A stretch of 64,000 bases of DNA from Martelella sp. HB161492 (GTDB lineage Bacteria; Pseudomonadota; Alphaproteobacteria; Rhizobiales; Rhizobiaceae). Of the stretch, positions 43,270 to 51,672 are shown one piece after another. The DNA lies in assembly GCF_013184775.1 (NCBI RefSeq), contig NZ_JAATVV010000012.1, positions 124,001 to 188,000 on the forward strand, read 5' to 3'. A model generated the notes under the pieces. That model was not told where the DNA came from and did no database searches. It saw only the letters and a program-made list of their open reading frames with translations. The position numbers and the translations under genes are program-made. Numbering within the stretch: the stretch's first letter is position 1; each line of letters starts with the position of its first letter.

Positions 43270-45195
43270 ATGGGAGAAATTCTTAGCCGCTTCAATTCTG
43301 GATCAAGCGTCCCGCACAAGCTGGGGGGCGTGGCGAGCAAACGGATCGTTCGCCTTCCAACTGCCTCCGAAATGAAGCTAACCGCTATGCTTTTCGTGGG
43401 ATTTTCTCTGACAGCGCTGATCATTTGGCAACTGGCCCATCAATTCGACAGTGAATTGCGTATGCAACATGATGAGCTCGTTGCAGCAGCAGCCCTTGAT
43501 CAGTCGAGCCTCTGGATTTCCAGCTTTGTCGATGGCTATGCCGCGGATCTCAAAGTCATCGCCGGCAGCAGCGCATTGAAGACAGTTTCAGGCGGTCCGG
43601 ACGGTCCACCACGCCTTGCCGGCAATTTCACCGCATGGATCGCGAGCAAACGCGACATTGTTCAGCTTCGCTATATTGATGCTGCCGGAGACGAGATTGT
43701 CCGTATCGATCGCAGCGGCTCGGACATTATCGCCACGGCTCCTGACGGTCTGCAGAACAAGATCGGGCGCTATTATGTTTCTGCTGCACTGCAGCTCCCG
43801 GCAGGCAGTATCTACGTCTCGCCATTGGATCTCAATATCGAACATGGGGCAATCGAGGTCCCGTGGCGGCCGATGCTGCGCCTCGCCATGCCCGTGAACT
43901 TTATCGATGGAGCACCATCCGGAATCATCGTCATCAACCTCGATGCAGGCAGGATTATCGGCGGCCTGAACCGCTTCCTCGCAAGTCCGCTCTCAGAAAT
44001 AGCCCTCCTGAACGCTGACGGCTATTGGCTGGCCGGCGCGCCAGAGGAAGACCTGTGGGGCTTCATGTTCAACCGCGATGACAGGCTTGCGACAGAGAAG
44101 CCGGCTTTGTGGGCCAGCATGACATCGCAGGGAGACGGCACGTTCTTCAGCGCCGGTCAGTACGCGGTATTTCGCCGCCTGGCGCCGTCCGACAACGCAG
44201 TGGGCGTCAATACTGCCGATCACCAGAGCTGGTATCTTCTGACCACCTATGCAGAACCCACCGGCATCTGGTCACTGCAGATGTGGCCGCGCTTTCTGCT
44301 GATCATCATCGGCAGCTTTGTGAGCGCGGCCTTTGTGGCACGGTTGATTTCAGCCAGCCAGCGCGCCGATGCACAGGTTCGCAAGGCCGAGCTACAGCTG
44401 GCCCAGTCAGCCCGGCTGGCAAGCCTCGGAGGTCTTGTCGCCGGTGTCGCCCATGAACTCAACACCCCGATCGGCAATGCGCTCACCATCTCGACAACCA
44501 TAACCGATCACGTTGGAGCGCTTTCAGCCGAAACGGCCAGCGGACGCATCGGGCGCAACCGGATCGAAAGCCTGATCTCGGAAATTTCCGACGGCACAGA
44601 CTTGATGCAAAAGGCCCTTGTTCGGGCCGCCGACATCATCCGGAACTTCAAGCAGGTCGCCGTAGACCAGACAAGCGAACGCCGCCGCCGCTTCGTGCTC
44701 GACAGCTATCTCATTGATACGCTTCATCTGCTGTCACCGCTTTTCAATGGCAGATCGGTTTCGCTGCGCTATGATCAGCTCGAGCCATTGCCGATAGACG
44801 GATATCCCGGGCCACTCGCTCAGGTGATCAGCAATCTGGTCGAAAATGCTCTTATTCATGGATTTGGCGCCGAAGGCACCGGTACGATTACGATCAAGGC
44901 CCGCAAAAGCAGTCAGAAGACGGCCGAAATCACTGTCTCTGACAACGGCAAAGGTATGACAGCTGAAGTCCTCGCCCGGTCACTCGAACCATTTTTCACC
45001 ACGAGCCCGCAGGCTGGCGGCTCGGGTCTCGGCCTTTCAATCGTCCACACCATCGTGACAGAGGTTCTTGGCGGCTCGCTGGAGATTTCCAGTCAGGAGG
45101 GTCGCGGAACCTCGGTGACCGTTTCAATTCCACTTGTGATGCCCTTGTCGCCCACGCCCGATACCGTTGAGGAAGATCGCCATGAGACAAGATGA
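43270..45195 (+). CDS. Sensor histidine kinase with periplasmic Cache-type domain
   Basis: A 641-residue kinase. A helix near residues 38-55 is followed by a large extracytoplasmic dCache-like sensor (about 60-335, with LDQSSLWISSFVDGYAADLK and RIDRSGSDI), a second helix near 340-362, then a coiled linker and the kinase core: His395 in GVAHELNTPIGNALTIST, the N-box ISNLVENALIHGFG, DNGKGM and GGSGLGLSIVHTI. The H-box variant is typical of the NtrB/HPK4-like group. The start at 43270 has no clear ribosome site, so a later start is possible. Its end overlaps the next gene by 14 bp. Confidence 0.9.
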   Translation: MGEILSRFNSGSSVPHKLGGVASKRIVRLPTASEMKLTAMLFVGFSLTALIIWQLAHQFDSELRMQHDELVAAAALDQSSLWISSFVDGYAADLKVIAGSSALKTVSGGPDGPPRLAGNFTAWIASKRDIVQLRYIDAAGDEIVRIDRSGSDIIATAPDGLQNKIGRYYVSAALQLPAGSIYVSPLDLNIEHGAIEVPWRPMLRLAMPVNFIDGAPSGIIVINLDAGRIIGGLNRFLASPLSEIALLNADGYWLAGAPEEDLWGFMFNRDDRLATEKPALWASMTSQGDGTFFSAGQYAVFRRLAPSDNAVGVNTADHQSWYLLTTYAEPTGIWSLQMWPRFLLIIIGSFVSAAFVARLISASQRADAQVRKAELQLAQSARLASLGGLVAGVAHELNTPIGNALTISTTITDHVGALSAETASGRIGRNRIESLISEISDGTDLMQKALVRAADIIRNFKQVAVDQTSERRRRFVLDSYLIDTLHLLSPLFNGRSVSLRYDQLEPLPIDGYPGPLAQVISNLVENALIHGFGAEGTGTITIKARKSSQKTAEITVSDNGKGMTAEVLARSLEPFFTTSPQAGGSGLGLSIVHTIVTEVLGGSLEISSQEGRGTSVTVSIPLVMPLSPTPDTVEEDRHETR

Positions 45196-47374
45196 ACGTC
45201 CGCTTGAACTCTATGATGACCTGCAGGAGAGCGACTGGAGCGCCAAGGCGCAGCGGCGCTGGAAGATCCTGATCGTTGACGATGATGAAGACGTGCATCA
45301 GGCAACGAAATTCGCACTTCGGGGCCTCACCATTCTCGGCAGGCCACTTGAGCTCATCTTCGCCGCATCAAGGAAAGAGGCACAGGCCCAGATCGGCGCC
45401 CTCGACGATATCGCCGTAGCCATGATTGACGTCGTCATGGAGACGCAGGATGCGGGGCTCAGGCTGGTTGAGGATCTGCGTGGCGCCGGCCTGAGCGATA
45501 TGCGGATTGTCCTGCGCACCGGCTATCCAGGCTATGCGCCGGAAATCTCTGTGGCCACCAATTATGAGATCGACAATTACCACACCAAGGAAGAGCTGAC
45601 CCGGACGCGGCTGATCGCCGTGCTGACGACGGCAATCCGCGCTTATGACCGTATTCAAGCAATCTCGAAAAGCCGCAAGGGGCTGGAACAGATCATCAAG
45701 AGTGCGCGCCAGATTTTTCAGCGCACAAGCCTCGAGCTTTTCGCTCAGGGTGTATTGACCCAGATCGCGGCCCTGCTCCGGCTGGAACCGTCAGGTTTTG
45801 TCAGCCTCCAGTCCGGCGACAGTGCCGAGATGAAGGTCATTCTGGGCATCGGCAATTTCTGCGCTCTGACAGGCGCCCGCCTGACCGATACCGGAGAAAC
45901 CATGATGCGCCTTTTCGAGACCCATCGCGGCAGCGATGAACCGGTTTTCAGCGACGGCTATATGGGGCTCCATTTCCACAACGAGAATGGCCGCGAAATG
46001 TTCGCCGTTCTTGAAACGGACAGCAGCTTTGACAACGAGGACCTCGATCTGCTGAGACTGTTTGCCAGCAATATATCCATCGGGTTCAGGAACCTGGCGC
46101 TGATCGAGGCGCTTGACCGGCTGGCGTTTCGCGACACGGTGCTGGATCTGCCCAATCAGAATGCCTTTGAACAGGCTCTGGAGCAGGCCATCGCCAAAGG
46201 CAGCGACGGACAGGTCATCGAAATCAAGGTCTCCGCCTTCCAGCCCCTTGTCGCAGCCTTCGGGCGCTCGACCGCAATTCAGCTGATGCAGGAAGCCTAT
46301 CAGCGACTGGACAGGCTTGGCCAAGGTTATTGCCGGATTTCGCTGGTCGCCGAAGGCGCGCTTGGTATCATCGATGAAGAAAGACGCATGACACCGGAGG
46401 GGCTGGCTGAAGCGATGAACCGGCCCTACAGGATTGATGATGTCGAGCTGGCGCCGCAGCCGACCTCAGTTATCGTGCCACTTTCGCAGTTACCGGCAGA
46501 CCCGGTTCAGGCGTCTCGATCGGCAGCAGCCGCCTTTATTCATGTCCGGCAGAACAATCAGGGACAGCATGTTCTTTATGATGCCGAAAAGCATCAAGCC
46601 GTGCTGCGCCAGCAGATGCTGCAAATGGCCCTGAAGGATCACACCCGCGCCTTTGCCGGATTTGAAGTCTTCCTTCAACCAAAGGTCAATCTTGAAAACC
46701 GCCTGATATGCGGTGCCGAAGCTTTGCTGCGATGGACGCTGGACGGCAAGAGCGTCTCCCCGGCCGAATTCATTCCCATTGCAGAAACGATCGGCATGAC
46801 CCGACCATTGACGGATTTTGTGCTGACCCAAATCGCTCAATGGGCAGGCATACGCCGTGCCGCAGGCCTCAGGCTGCCGCCGGTTGCCGTCAATCTTTCC
46901 ATGGCCGACCTCAATATTCCGGCTTTTGCAGAGTGGTTGATTGCCAGGGTTCACACGCTCGGCCTTTCGCCCGACCTGCTGGAATTCGAGGTCACCGAGG
47001 CCGTCGCCATGCATGAGACCGTGGCAACCCGACAGATCGAACAGCTTTCGGCACACGGATTTCGCATTTCCCTTGATGATTTTGGTACTGGCTACTCCTC
47101 ACTTGGCTACTTCGACAGCCTGCCGATCAGCACGATCAAGATCGATCGCCGCTTCATCGGCACGCTCACGGTCGAATCGGTCTACCAGAACCTCTCGGCC
47201 GTGATCATCGCAATGACCGAGCGGCTCGGCGTCGACTGTGTTGCCGAAGGCATCGAGACAGAGGAACAGCTCGAAGCCCTGAAGCTTCTCGGCTGCCGGA
47301 CCGGCCAAGGCTATCTTTTCGGCCGCCCGGAACCGATCGACAGCTTTTCCAGCAAGATCGACATGTCCGGCTGA
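45182..47374 (+). CDS. Response regulator REC-DUF3369-(degenerate GGDEF)-EAL, c-di-GMP phosphodiesterase
   Basis: A 730-residue cytoplasmic protein. The receiver holds Asp34-Asp35 and phosphoacceptor Asp83 (MIDVVMETQDAG). A DUF3369 domain follows (to about residue 315). Then a GGDEF-like stretch lacks the signature loop (ISLVAEGALGIIDE). The C-terminal EAL domain is well conserved: FLQPKVNL, GAEALLRW, NLSMADL, FEVTEAVA, LDDFGTGYSS, IKIDRRF, AEGIETEEQ, GQGYLFGRP. It should degrade c-di-GMP under control of the upstream Cache kinase. GAGG lies before the ATG at 45182. Confidence 0.92.
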   Translation: MRQDERPLELYDDLQESDWSAKAQRRWKILIVDDDEDVHQATKFALRGLTILGRPLELIFAASRKEAQAQIGALDDIAVAMIDVVMETQDAGLRLVEDLRGAGLSDMRIVLRTGYPGYAPEISVATNYEIDNYHTKEELTRTRLIAVLTTAIRAYDRIQAISKSRKGLEQIIKSARQIFQRTSLELFAQGVLTQIAALLRLEPSGFVSLQSGDSAEMKVILGIGNFCALTGARLTDTGETMMRLFETHRGSDEPVFSDGYMGLHFHNENGREMFAVLETDSSFDNEDLDLLRLFASNISIGFRNLALIEALDRLAFRDTVLDLPNQNAFEQALEQAIAKGSDGQVIEIKVSAFQPLVAAFGRSTAIQLMQEAYQRLDRLGQGYCRISLVAEGALGIIDEERRMTPEGLAEAMNRPYRIDDVELAPQPTSVIVPLSQLPADPVQASRSAAAAFIHVRQNNQGQHVLYDAEKHQAVLRQQMLQMALKDHTRAFAGFEVFLQPKVNLENRLICGAEALLRWTLDGKSVSPAEFIPIAETIGMTRPLTDFVLTQIAQWAGIRRAAGLRLPPVAVNLSMADLNIPAFAEWLIARVHTLGLSPDLLEFEVTEAVAMHETVATRQIEQLSAHGFRISLDDFGTGYSSLGYFDSLPISTIKIDRRFIGTLTVESVYQNLSAVIIAMTERLGVDCVAEGIETEEQLEALKLLGCRTGQGYLFGRPEPIDSFSSKIDMSG

Positions 47375-47603
47375 TGGCTTTCATAAATGCGCGATTGCAA
47401 CGGCAATGCCAGGCCTTTTGCGTCTTAACAAAACAGCGCAATCACGACAGAAAAATTATAGATTTCATGCTCTTAACTAGAGTTTCCCGATGGCTCCCCC
47501 TGAGGGGCCGCCACTCTTTTCACGCGTTCGGAAACCAGTGGTTAAGGTTTATTTTCTATTCATAGTCAGGTGTTTCACAGCGTGTTTGATGGTTCGGCTC
47601 ACA

Positions 47604-50183
47604 ATGCCTCTTTCCCGATTTCCCAGCCTGAATTCCAACCCCGCCGATAGCGGCAAGACGGATGACCGTGCCCTGGCGGAACGCCGGGAGGAGGAGGCTC
47701 AGAACGCTTCCAATGCCGTCATTCTCGATCCCGATAAACTGCCGACCTGGCAGCGGCCGTTTGTTCTGGCACCCAATGTCCGTTTCACACGGACACCAAG
47801 CCAGACCTATCCGGCACCGCAGATCCGGCCCGAAGGCCCGGCCCGCGCCCCCCATACCCCGCAAATGCTGGCACCAAATGCCGATGCGGCCGCTGTCCCC
47901 TCCATCAGGGATACGACCGCAGGACCCGCAGCCGAGCTCAGGGCCGCGCCCTCGCCCGCAAGCGATCTGCAGCGCCGCATTGCCCGTGCACTGAGCGAGG
48001 AACCCGCGACAGTCTCGGCGGCTCCTCAACCGCCGGCCCCGTCACGAAGAGCCGTCGATTTCCTGTCGCATCCCCTGGATCGCACAGAGATCACCCATGC
48101 CGCGACAGAAACCGCCGATGCGCCCGAGCCGGAGCAGGTTTCAAAGGCCACAGCCACCGAGGCACCGTCCGCCTTCGGCTTCATTTCCGATGCGCTGGTC
48201 TGGGAGATGATGGGGCTTGGGATCCTGGACGAGGCAACCCCGGTGGCCACAACTGCCCCCGCAGCTGCCGATGCGATAGCCGCTGAAACCGCCGCAGCTC
48301 AGAGCGTTGATGATGTTCCGGCTGACGCCGAGGATGACACGCAGGCAGATGACGGCCTTGAAAGCCCATCGCCGGTCGCACTCTATCGCCAGATCACGCC
48401 GCGTCTTCTGCCGGAACAGAGCCCCGACACCGAAGCACAGATGGCCGATACCGATGATGTCGCTGCCGACCCTATCGCATCGGACGATCAGACAGAGATG
48501 GACGCTGAGACGGACGGCGACGCCGAAGCCGAAAGCACCATGACCGCCGCGCACGACGCCGAAACCGCGAGCGACACCGTGGCTGAGGCCGAGCCGATCG
48601 ACATTCCCGTGCCTGTCCCCGCACGGCGGCTGGCGCTGAAGCATCGTGACCGCTCGACGGAGGATTATCTTTTCCCCTCGATTGACCTCCTGCAGTCGCC
48701 GCGTCCGAACCCGGCCGCCGAAATGAGCCAGGAACATCTGGAGCAGAGTGCCGGCCTTCTGGAAAACATTCTCGAGGACTTTGGCGTCAAGGGCGAGATC
48801 ATCGATGTCCGCCCCGGACCGGTGGTCACGCTTTATGAATTCGAACCGGCCCCTGGCGTGAAATCTTCGCGGGTGATCAATCTCTCGGACGATATTGCCC
48901 GTTCCATGTCGGCACTCTCCGCCCGCGTTGCTGTCATTCCCGGCCGCAATGTGATCGGCATCGAACTGCCGAATGAAGAACGTGAGACCGTTTATCTGCG
49001 CGAATTGTTCGAAAGCCGTTCCTATGTCGGTACGGATTTCCGGCTGCCGCTCTGCCTCGGCAAGACGATCGGCGGCGAGCCGGTCGTTGCCGAGCTTGCC
49101 AAGATGCCGCATCTTCTGGTCGCCGGCACGACGGGTTCCGGCAAATCGGTCGCCATCAACACCATGATCCTGTCGCTGATCTATCACCTGCGCCCGGATG
49201 AATGCAGGCTGATCATGGTCGATCCGAAAATGCTGGAGCTTTCCGTCTATGACGGCATTCCCCACCTTCTGACCCCGGTCGTGACCGATCCGAAGAAAGC
49301 GGTTCTGGCGCTCAAATGGGCCGTGCGCGAGATGGAAGAGCGCTATCGCAAGATGTCGCGTCTCGGTGTGCGCAATATTGACGGCTTCAACGAACGTGTT
49401 GCCGAAGCCCGCGCCAAGGGCGAGACGATCATGCTGAGCGTGCCGTCGGGCTTTGACAAATCCACCGGCGAACAGACTTTCGAAGAGCAGGAACTGGACC
49501 TGACCGCCCTGCCGTTTATCGTCGTCATTGTCGACGAAATGGCCGATCTGATGATGGTCGCCGGCAAGGAAATCGAAGGAACGATCCAGCGTCTGGCCCA
49601 GATGGCACGCGCCGCCGGCATCCACCTGATCATGGCAACGCAGCGTCCTTCCGTCGACGTCATCACCGGCACGATCAAGGCCAATTTCCCGACCCGGATC
49701 TCCTTCCAGGTCACCACCAAGATCGACAGCCGCACCATTCTCGGTGAACAGGGTGCGGAATATCTGCTCGGCCAGGGTGACATGCTGCATATGAAGGGTG
49801 GCGGCCGGATTTCCCGCGTCCACGGTCCCTTTGTTTCCGACAACGAAGTCGAGAAGATCGTCGCCCATCTGAAAACGCAGGGCTCGCCGTCCTATCTCGG
49901 CAGCGTCACCACCGATGAGGAAGACAGCGGCGACGCCGAAGACGACACGGCTGTTTTCGACAATACCGATATGGGCAGCGGCAGCGACGATGGTGACGAT
50001 CTCTACGAACGCGCGATCAAGATCGTCCAGCGCGACAAGAAGTGCTCGACCTCTTATATCCAGCGCCGCCTGTCGATCGGCTATAACCGTGCCGCCTCGC
50101 TGGTCGAGCGCATGGAGCAGGATGGCCTGGTCGGCCCGGCCAACCATGTCGGCAAACGCGAGATCCTCGAGCCGGGCAACTAA
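47604..50183 (+). CDS. ftsK: FtsK/SpoIIIE DNA translocase without membrane anchor
   Basis: An ~859-residue ATPase that pumps double-stranded DNA. The first ~370 residues are acidic, Ala/Pro-rich and low complexity. The FtsK alpha and beta domains follow, with Walker [13 protein letters not shown] near residue 508 and Walker [14 protein letters not shown], then the gamma domain [28 protein letters not shown] that reads KOPS-type sites. No N-terminal four-helix membrane domain is visible, so it may be a cytoplasmic paralogue next to a canonical FtsK elsewhere. The start is uncertain (47589 or 47604); the hydrophobic frame before it has no ribosome site. Confidence 0.9.
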   Translation: MPLSRFPSLNSNPADSGKTDDRALAERREEEAQNASNAVILDPDKLPTWQRPFVLAPNVRFTRTPSQTYPAPQIRPEGPARAPHTPQMLAPNADAAAVPSIRDTTAGPAAELRAAPSPASDLQRRIARALSEEPATVSAAPQPPAPSRRAVDFLSHPLDRTEITHAATETADAPEPEQVSKATATEAPSAFGFISDALVWEMMGLGILDEATPVATTAPAAADAIAAETAAAQSVDDVPADAEDDTQADDGLESPSPVALYRQITPRLLPEQSPDTEAQMADTDDVAADPIASDDQTEMDAETDGDAEAESTMTAAHDAETASDTVAEAEPIDIPVPVPARRLALKHRDRSTEDYLFPSIDLLQSPRPNPAAEMSQEHLEQSAGLLENILEDFGVKGEIIDVRPGPVVTLYEFEPAPGVKSSRVINLSDDIARSMSALSARVAVIPGRNVIGIELPNEERETVYLRELFESRSYVGTDFRLPLCLGKTIGGEPVVAELAKMPHLLVAGTTGSGKSVAINTMILSLIYHLRPDECRLIMVDPKMLELSVYDGIPHLLTPVVTDPKKAVLALKWAVREMEERYRKMSRLGVRNIDGFNERVAEARAKGETIMLSVPSGFDKSTGEQTFEEQELDLTALPFIVVIVDEMADLMMVAGKEIEGTIQRLAQMARAAGIHLIMATQRPSVDVITGTIKANFPTRISFQVTTKIDSRTILGEQGAEYLLGQGDMLHMKGGGRISRVHGPFVSDNEVEKIVAHLKTQGSPSYLGSVTTDEEDSGDAEDDTAVFDNTDMGSGSDDGDDLYERAIKIVQRDKKCSTSYIQRRLSIGYNRAASLVERMEQDGLVGPANHVGKREILEPGN

Positions 50184-50209
50184 CCCTCGTTTTCAGCAGC
50201 GGATTTCAG

Positions 50210-50238
50210 GAGCCGGTCTCGCGCAAACAGACCGGCTC
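50210..50238 (+). terminator. Hairpin after ftsK
   Basis: Perfect 10-bp stem GAGCCGGTCT with AGACCGGCTC, 26 bp after the stop. No T-run follows. Confidence 0.55.
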
Positions 50239-50246
50239 AGACTGTT

Positions 50247-50469
50247 GACAAAGCCGTTCATATTGCATGCTTGAGGTGGAGCGGCCCCTGCCTCCGTCGT
50301 CATCCCCTGCCTCCGTCGTCATCCCCGTGCTTGTCACGGGGATCCAGATTCATAATGCATTGAATAGACAGGTCCTTTCGCCGCGCGGACGCGCGTCGGC
50401 TGGATGCCTGTGACAAGCACAGGCATGAGGTCAGAAAAAGGGGCAAGGCTTGTCAGCAATCTGAGCCGG
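50247..50469 (+). repeat. Dispersed ~200-bp intergenic repeat, copy 2
   Basis: Aligns with copies at 33040 and 58567. Within it, 50285-50303 and 50304-50322 are a perfect tandem duplication of a 19-bp unit (CCCCTGCCTCCGTCGTCAT), absent in the other copies. The core palindromes CCCCGTGCTTGTCACGGGG and CCTGTGACAAGCACAGG are intact. Confidence 0.85.
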
Positions 50470-50495
50470 TCTCATGCAAGCAGACCGGCTTTTTG
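50463..50495 (+). terminator. Second copy of the ftsK hairpin, with T-run
   Basis: GAGCCGGTCT pairs with AGACCGGCTT around a 9-base loop and is followed by a T-run. It repeats the hairpin at 50210 and ends right after the repeat element. Confidence 0.65.
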
Positions 50496-50504
50496 CTGCC
50501 GCTT

Positions 50505-51146
50505 TCAACGCTGCCGATAGCCCGTCATGGCATCGAGCTGTGCCAGAAGCAACGCCAGATGCCGGCTCGCAACGGGTTCGGCGAGCAGATCAATCTGCAG
50601 CATATTGTTCCACGAATAGGCATGATCGACACGGAAGCTGGAAATGGCGCTGATGAGAAAGTGTACATCGACAGCCTCGACACCGTGGCGGAAAAGGCCG
50701 GCTTCGGCACCGCGGACGAGAATGCGCTTCAGCGGAGCGAAGGCCGCATCGCGCAGGCGCGCCGCGCCCGGCAGTGCATTCAGCATCGTGCCCTGCTGGA
50801 AATTTTCCTGAAGCACCAGCCGGGTGAAATCGGCATTGTTCTGGTGGTAGAGAAAACTCTGCCGCGCCAGCGCATGCAGGGCCTCACGTGGCGCCAGCGC
50901 ATCGAGATGCAGGACGTCTTCTGACGCGCGGATATCGTCATAGGCGCGTTCCAGCACGGCGAGATAGACATGCTCCTTATTGCCGAAATAATAATAGAGC
51001 ATCCGTTTGGCACAGCCGGCTTCAGCCGCGATGCGTTCCAGCCTGGCACCATCAAAACCGAAACGGGCGAATTCATGCAGCGCCGCGTCCAGCAATCGCC
51101 GCCTTGTGTCGCCCTCCTGCGCCGGACCGGCAGTCACCTCATTCAA
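50505..51146 (-). CDS. TetR-family transcriptional regulator
   Basis: A 213-residue repressor. N-terminal helix-turn-helix: TRRRLLDAALHEFARFGFDGARLERIAAEAGCAKRMLYYYFGNKEHVY. The C-terminal part is a TetR ligand domain with aromatic residues. I choose the TTG start at 51146 because GGAGGAG lies 5 bp upstream; an ATG further up in the same frame would include that ribosome site. It is divergent from gcd and its own target is not clear. Confidence 0.88.
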   Translation of the reverse strand: MNEVTAGPAQEGDTRRRLLDAALHEFARFGFDGARLERIAAEAGCAKRMLYYYFGNKEHVYLAVLERAYDDIRASEDVLHLDALAPREALHALARQSFLYHQNNADFTRLVLQENFQQGTMLNALPGAARLRDAAFAPLKRILVRGAEAGLFRHGVEAVDVHFLISAISSFRVDHAYSWNNMLQIDLLAEPVASRHLALLLAQLDAMTGYRQR

Positions 51147-51220
51147 TCGCTCTCCTCCACTACAAATCATCATTATCCGGCGCTGAACCGGCGGCGTAAC
51201 CGGACCGGAGCCCAGCCCTG

Positions 51221-51290
51221 GCGCATCGGCTCAAAAATCAGCATCGATTTTCGAAAAGAATGATGCGTCAATTCAATAAGATAGTGCGTC
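51221..51290 (+). repeat. Rhizobiales-type ~70-bp intergenic repeat, copy B
   Basis: It starts GCGCATCGGCTCAAAAATCA and ends AATAAGATAGTGCGTC, aligning with the minus-strand copy at 14875-14944. It contains an ATCGATTTTCGAAAA hairpin half. Confidence 0.65.
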
Positions 51291-51473
51291 CTGTTGCGCC
51301 CAGAAGGACGCACCGGGACGCTCTATCTGTGCCATCCGCAAGCCTGGCAGACAAGCCGCCGGAGGCCGAAAGCCCGTCGAGCCGACAGGCACGACAGCGT
51401 CTGGGCGAAGGCAAGCCGACCCGAAGATAGCGTTCACATTGTGGATCGAGAAAAGAACGCTTTGTTCACATTT

Positions 51474-51501
51474 TTGACACCAAAGCGACGGCGCGAATAC
51501 T
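51474..51501 (+). promoter_or_regulatory. Candidate promoter upstream of gcd
   Basis: TTGACA (51474-51479), 16-bp spacer, AATACT (51496-51501). This lies about 170 bp before the gcd start. Confidence 0.35.
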
Positions 51502-51672
51502 CAGGTCATTGAAAATATTGATGAATTATGTGTTTTCTTTATGTCGCAGCAAAAACTAACAATCTTCAAGCTGGTATGGACTTTATTTCCCATGAGCGCT
51601 AAGTGCGGCAAATAGCCCTGTCTCGGGAAGCCTTTTCGCCGCCCGAATGCAGGCAAAAAGGAAAGAAACCCC

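Larger units (their letters stand above)
50184..50504. other. Intergenic region with duplicated hairpin and repeat copy 2
   Basis: Between ftsK and tetR lie two near-identical hairpins (50210-50238 and 50463-50491) flanking the ~200-bp repeat. No coding frame. Confidence 0.8.
51147..51672. other. Upstream region between tetR and gcd
   Basis: These 526 bases hold repeat copy B (51221-51290) and a candidate gcd promoter. The part 51290-51470 shows no gene, and I see nothing else clear. Confidence 0.6.

Noticed and set aside
48141-50147. 668-codon minus-strand frame
   Set aside because: Antisense to ftsK, no family resemblance, and no ribosome site.
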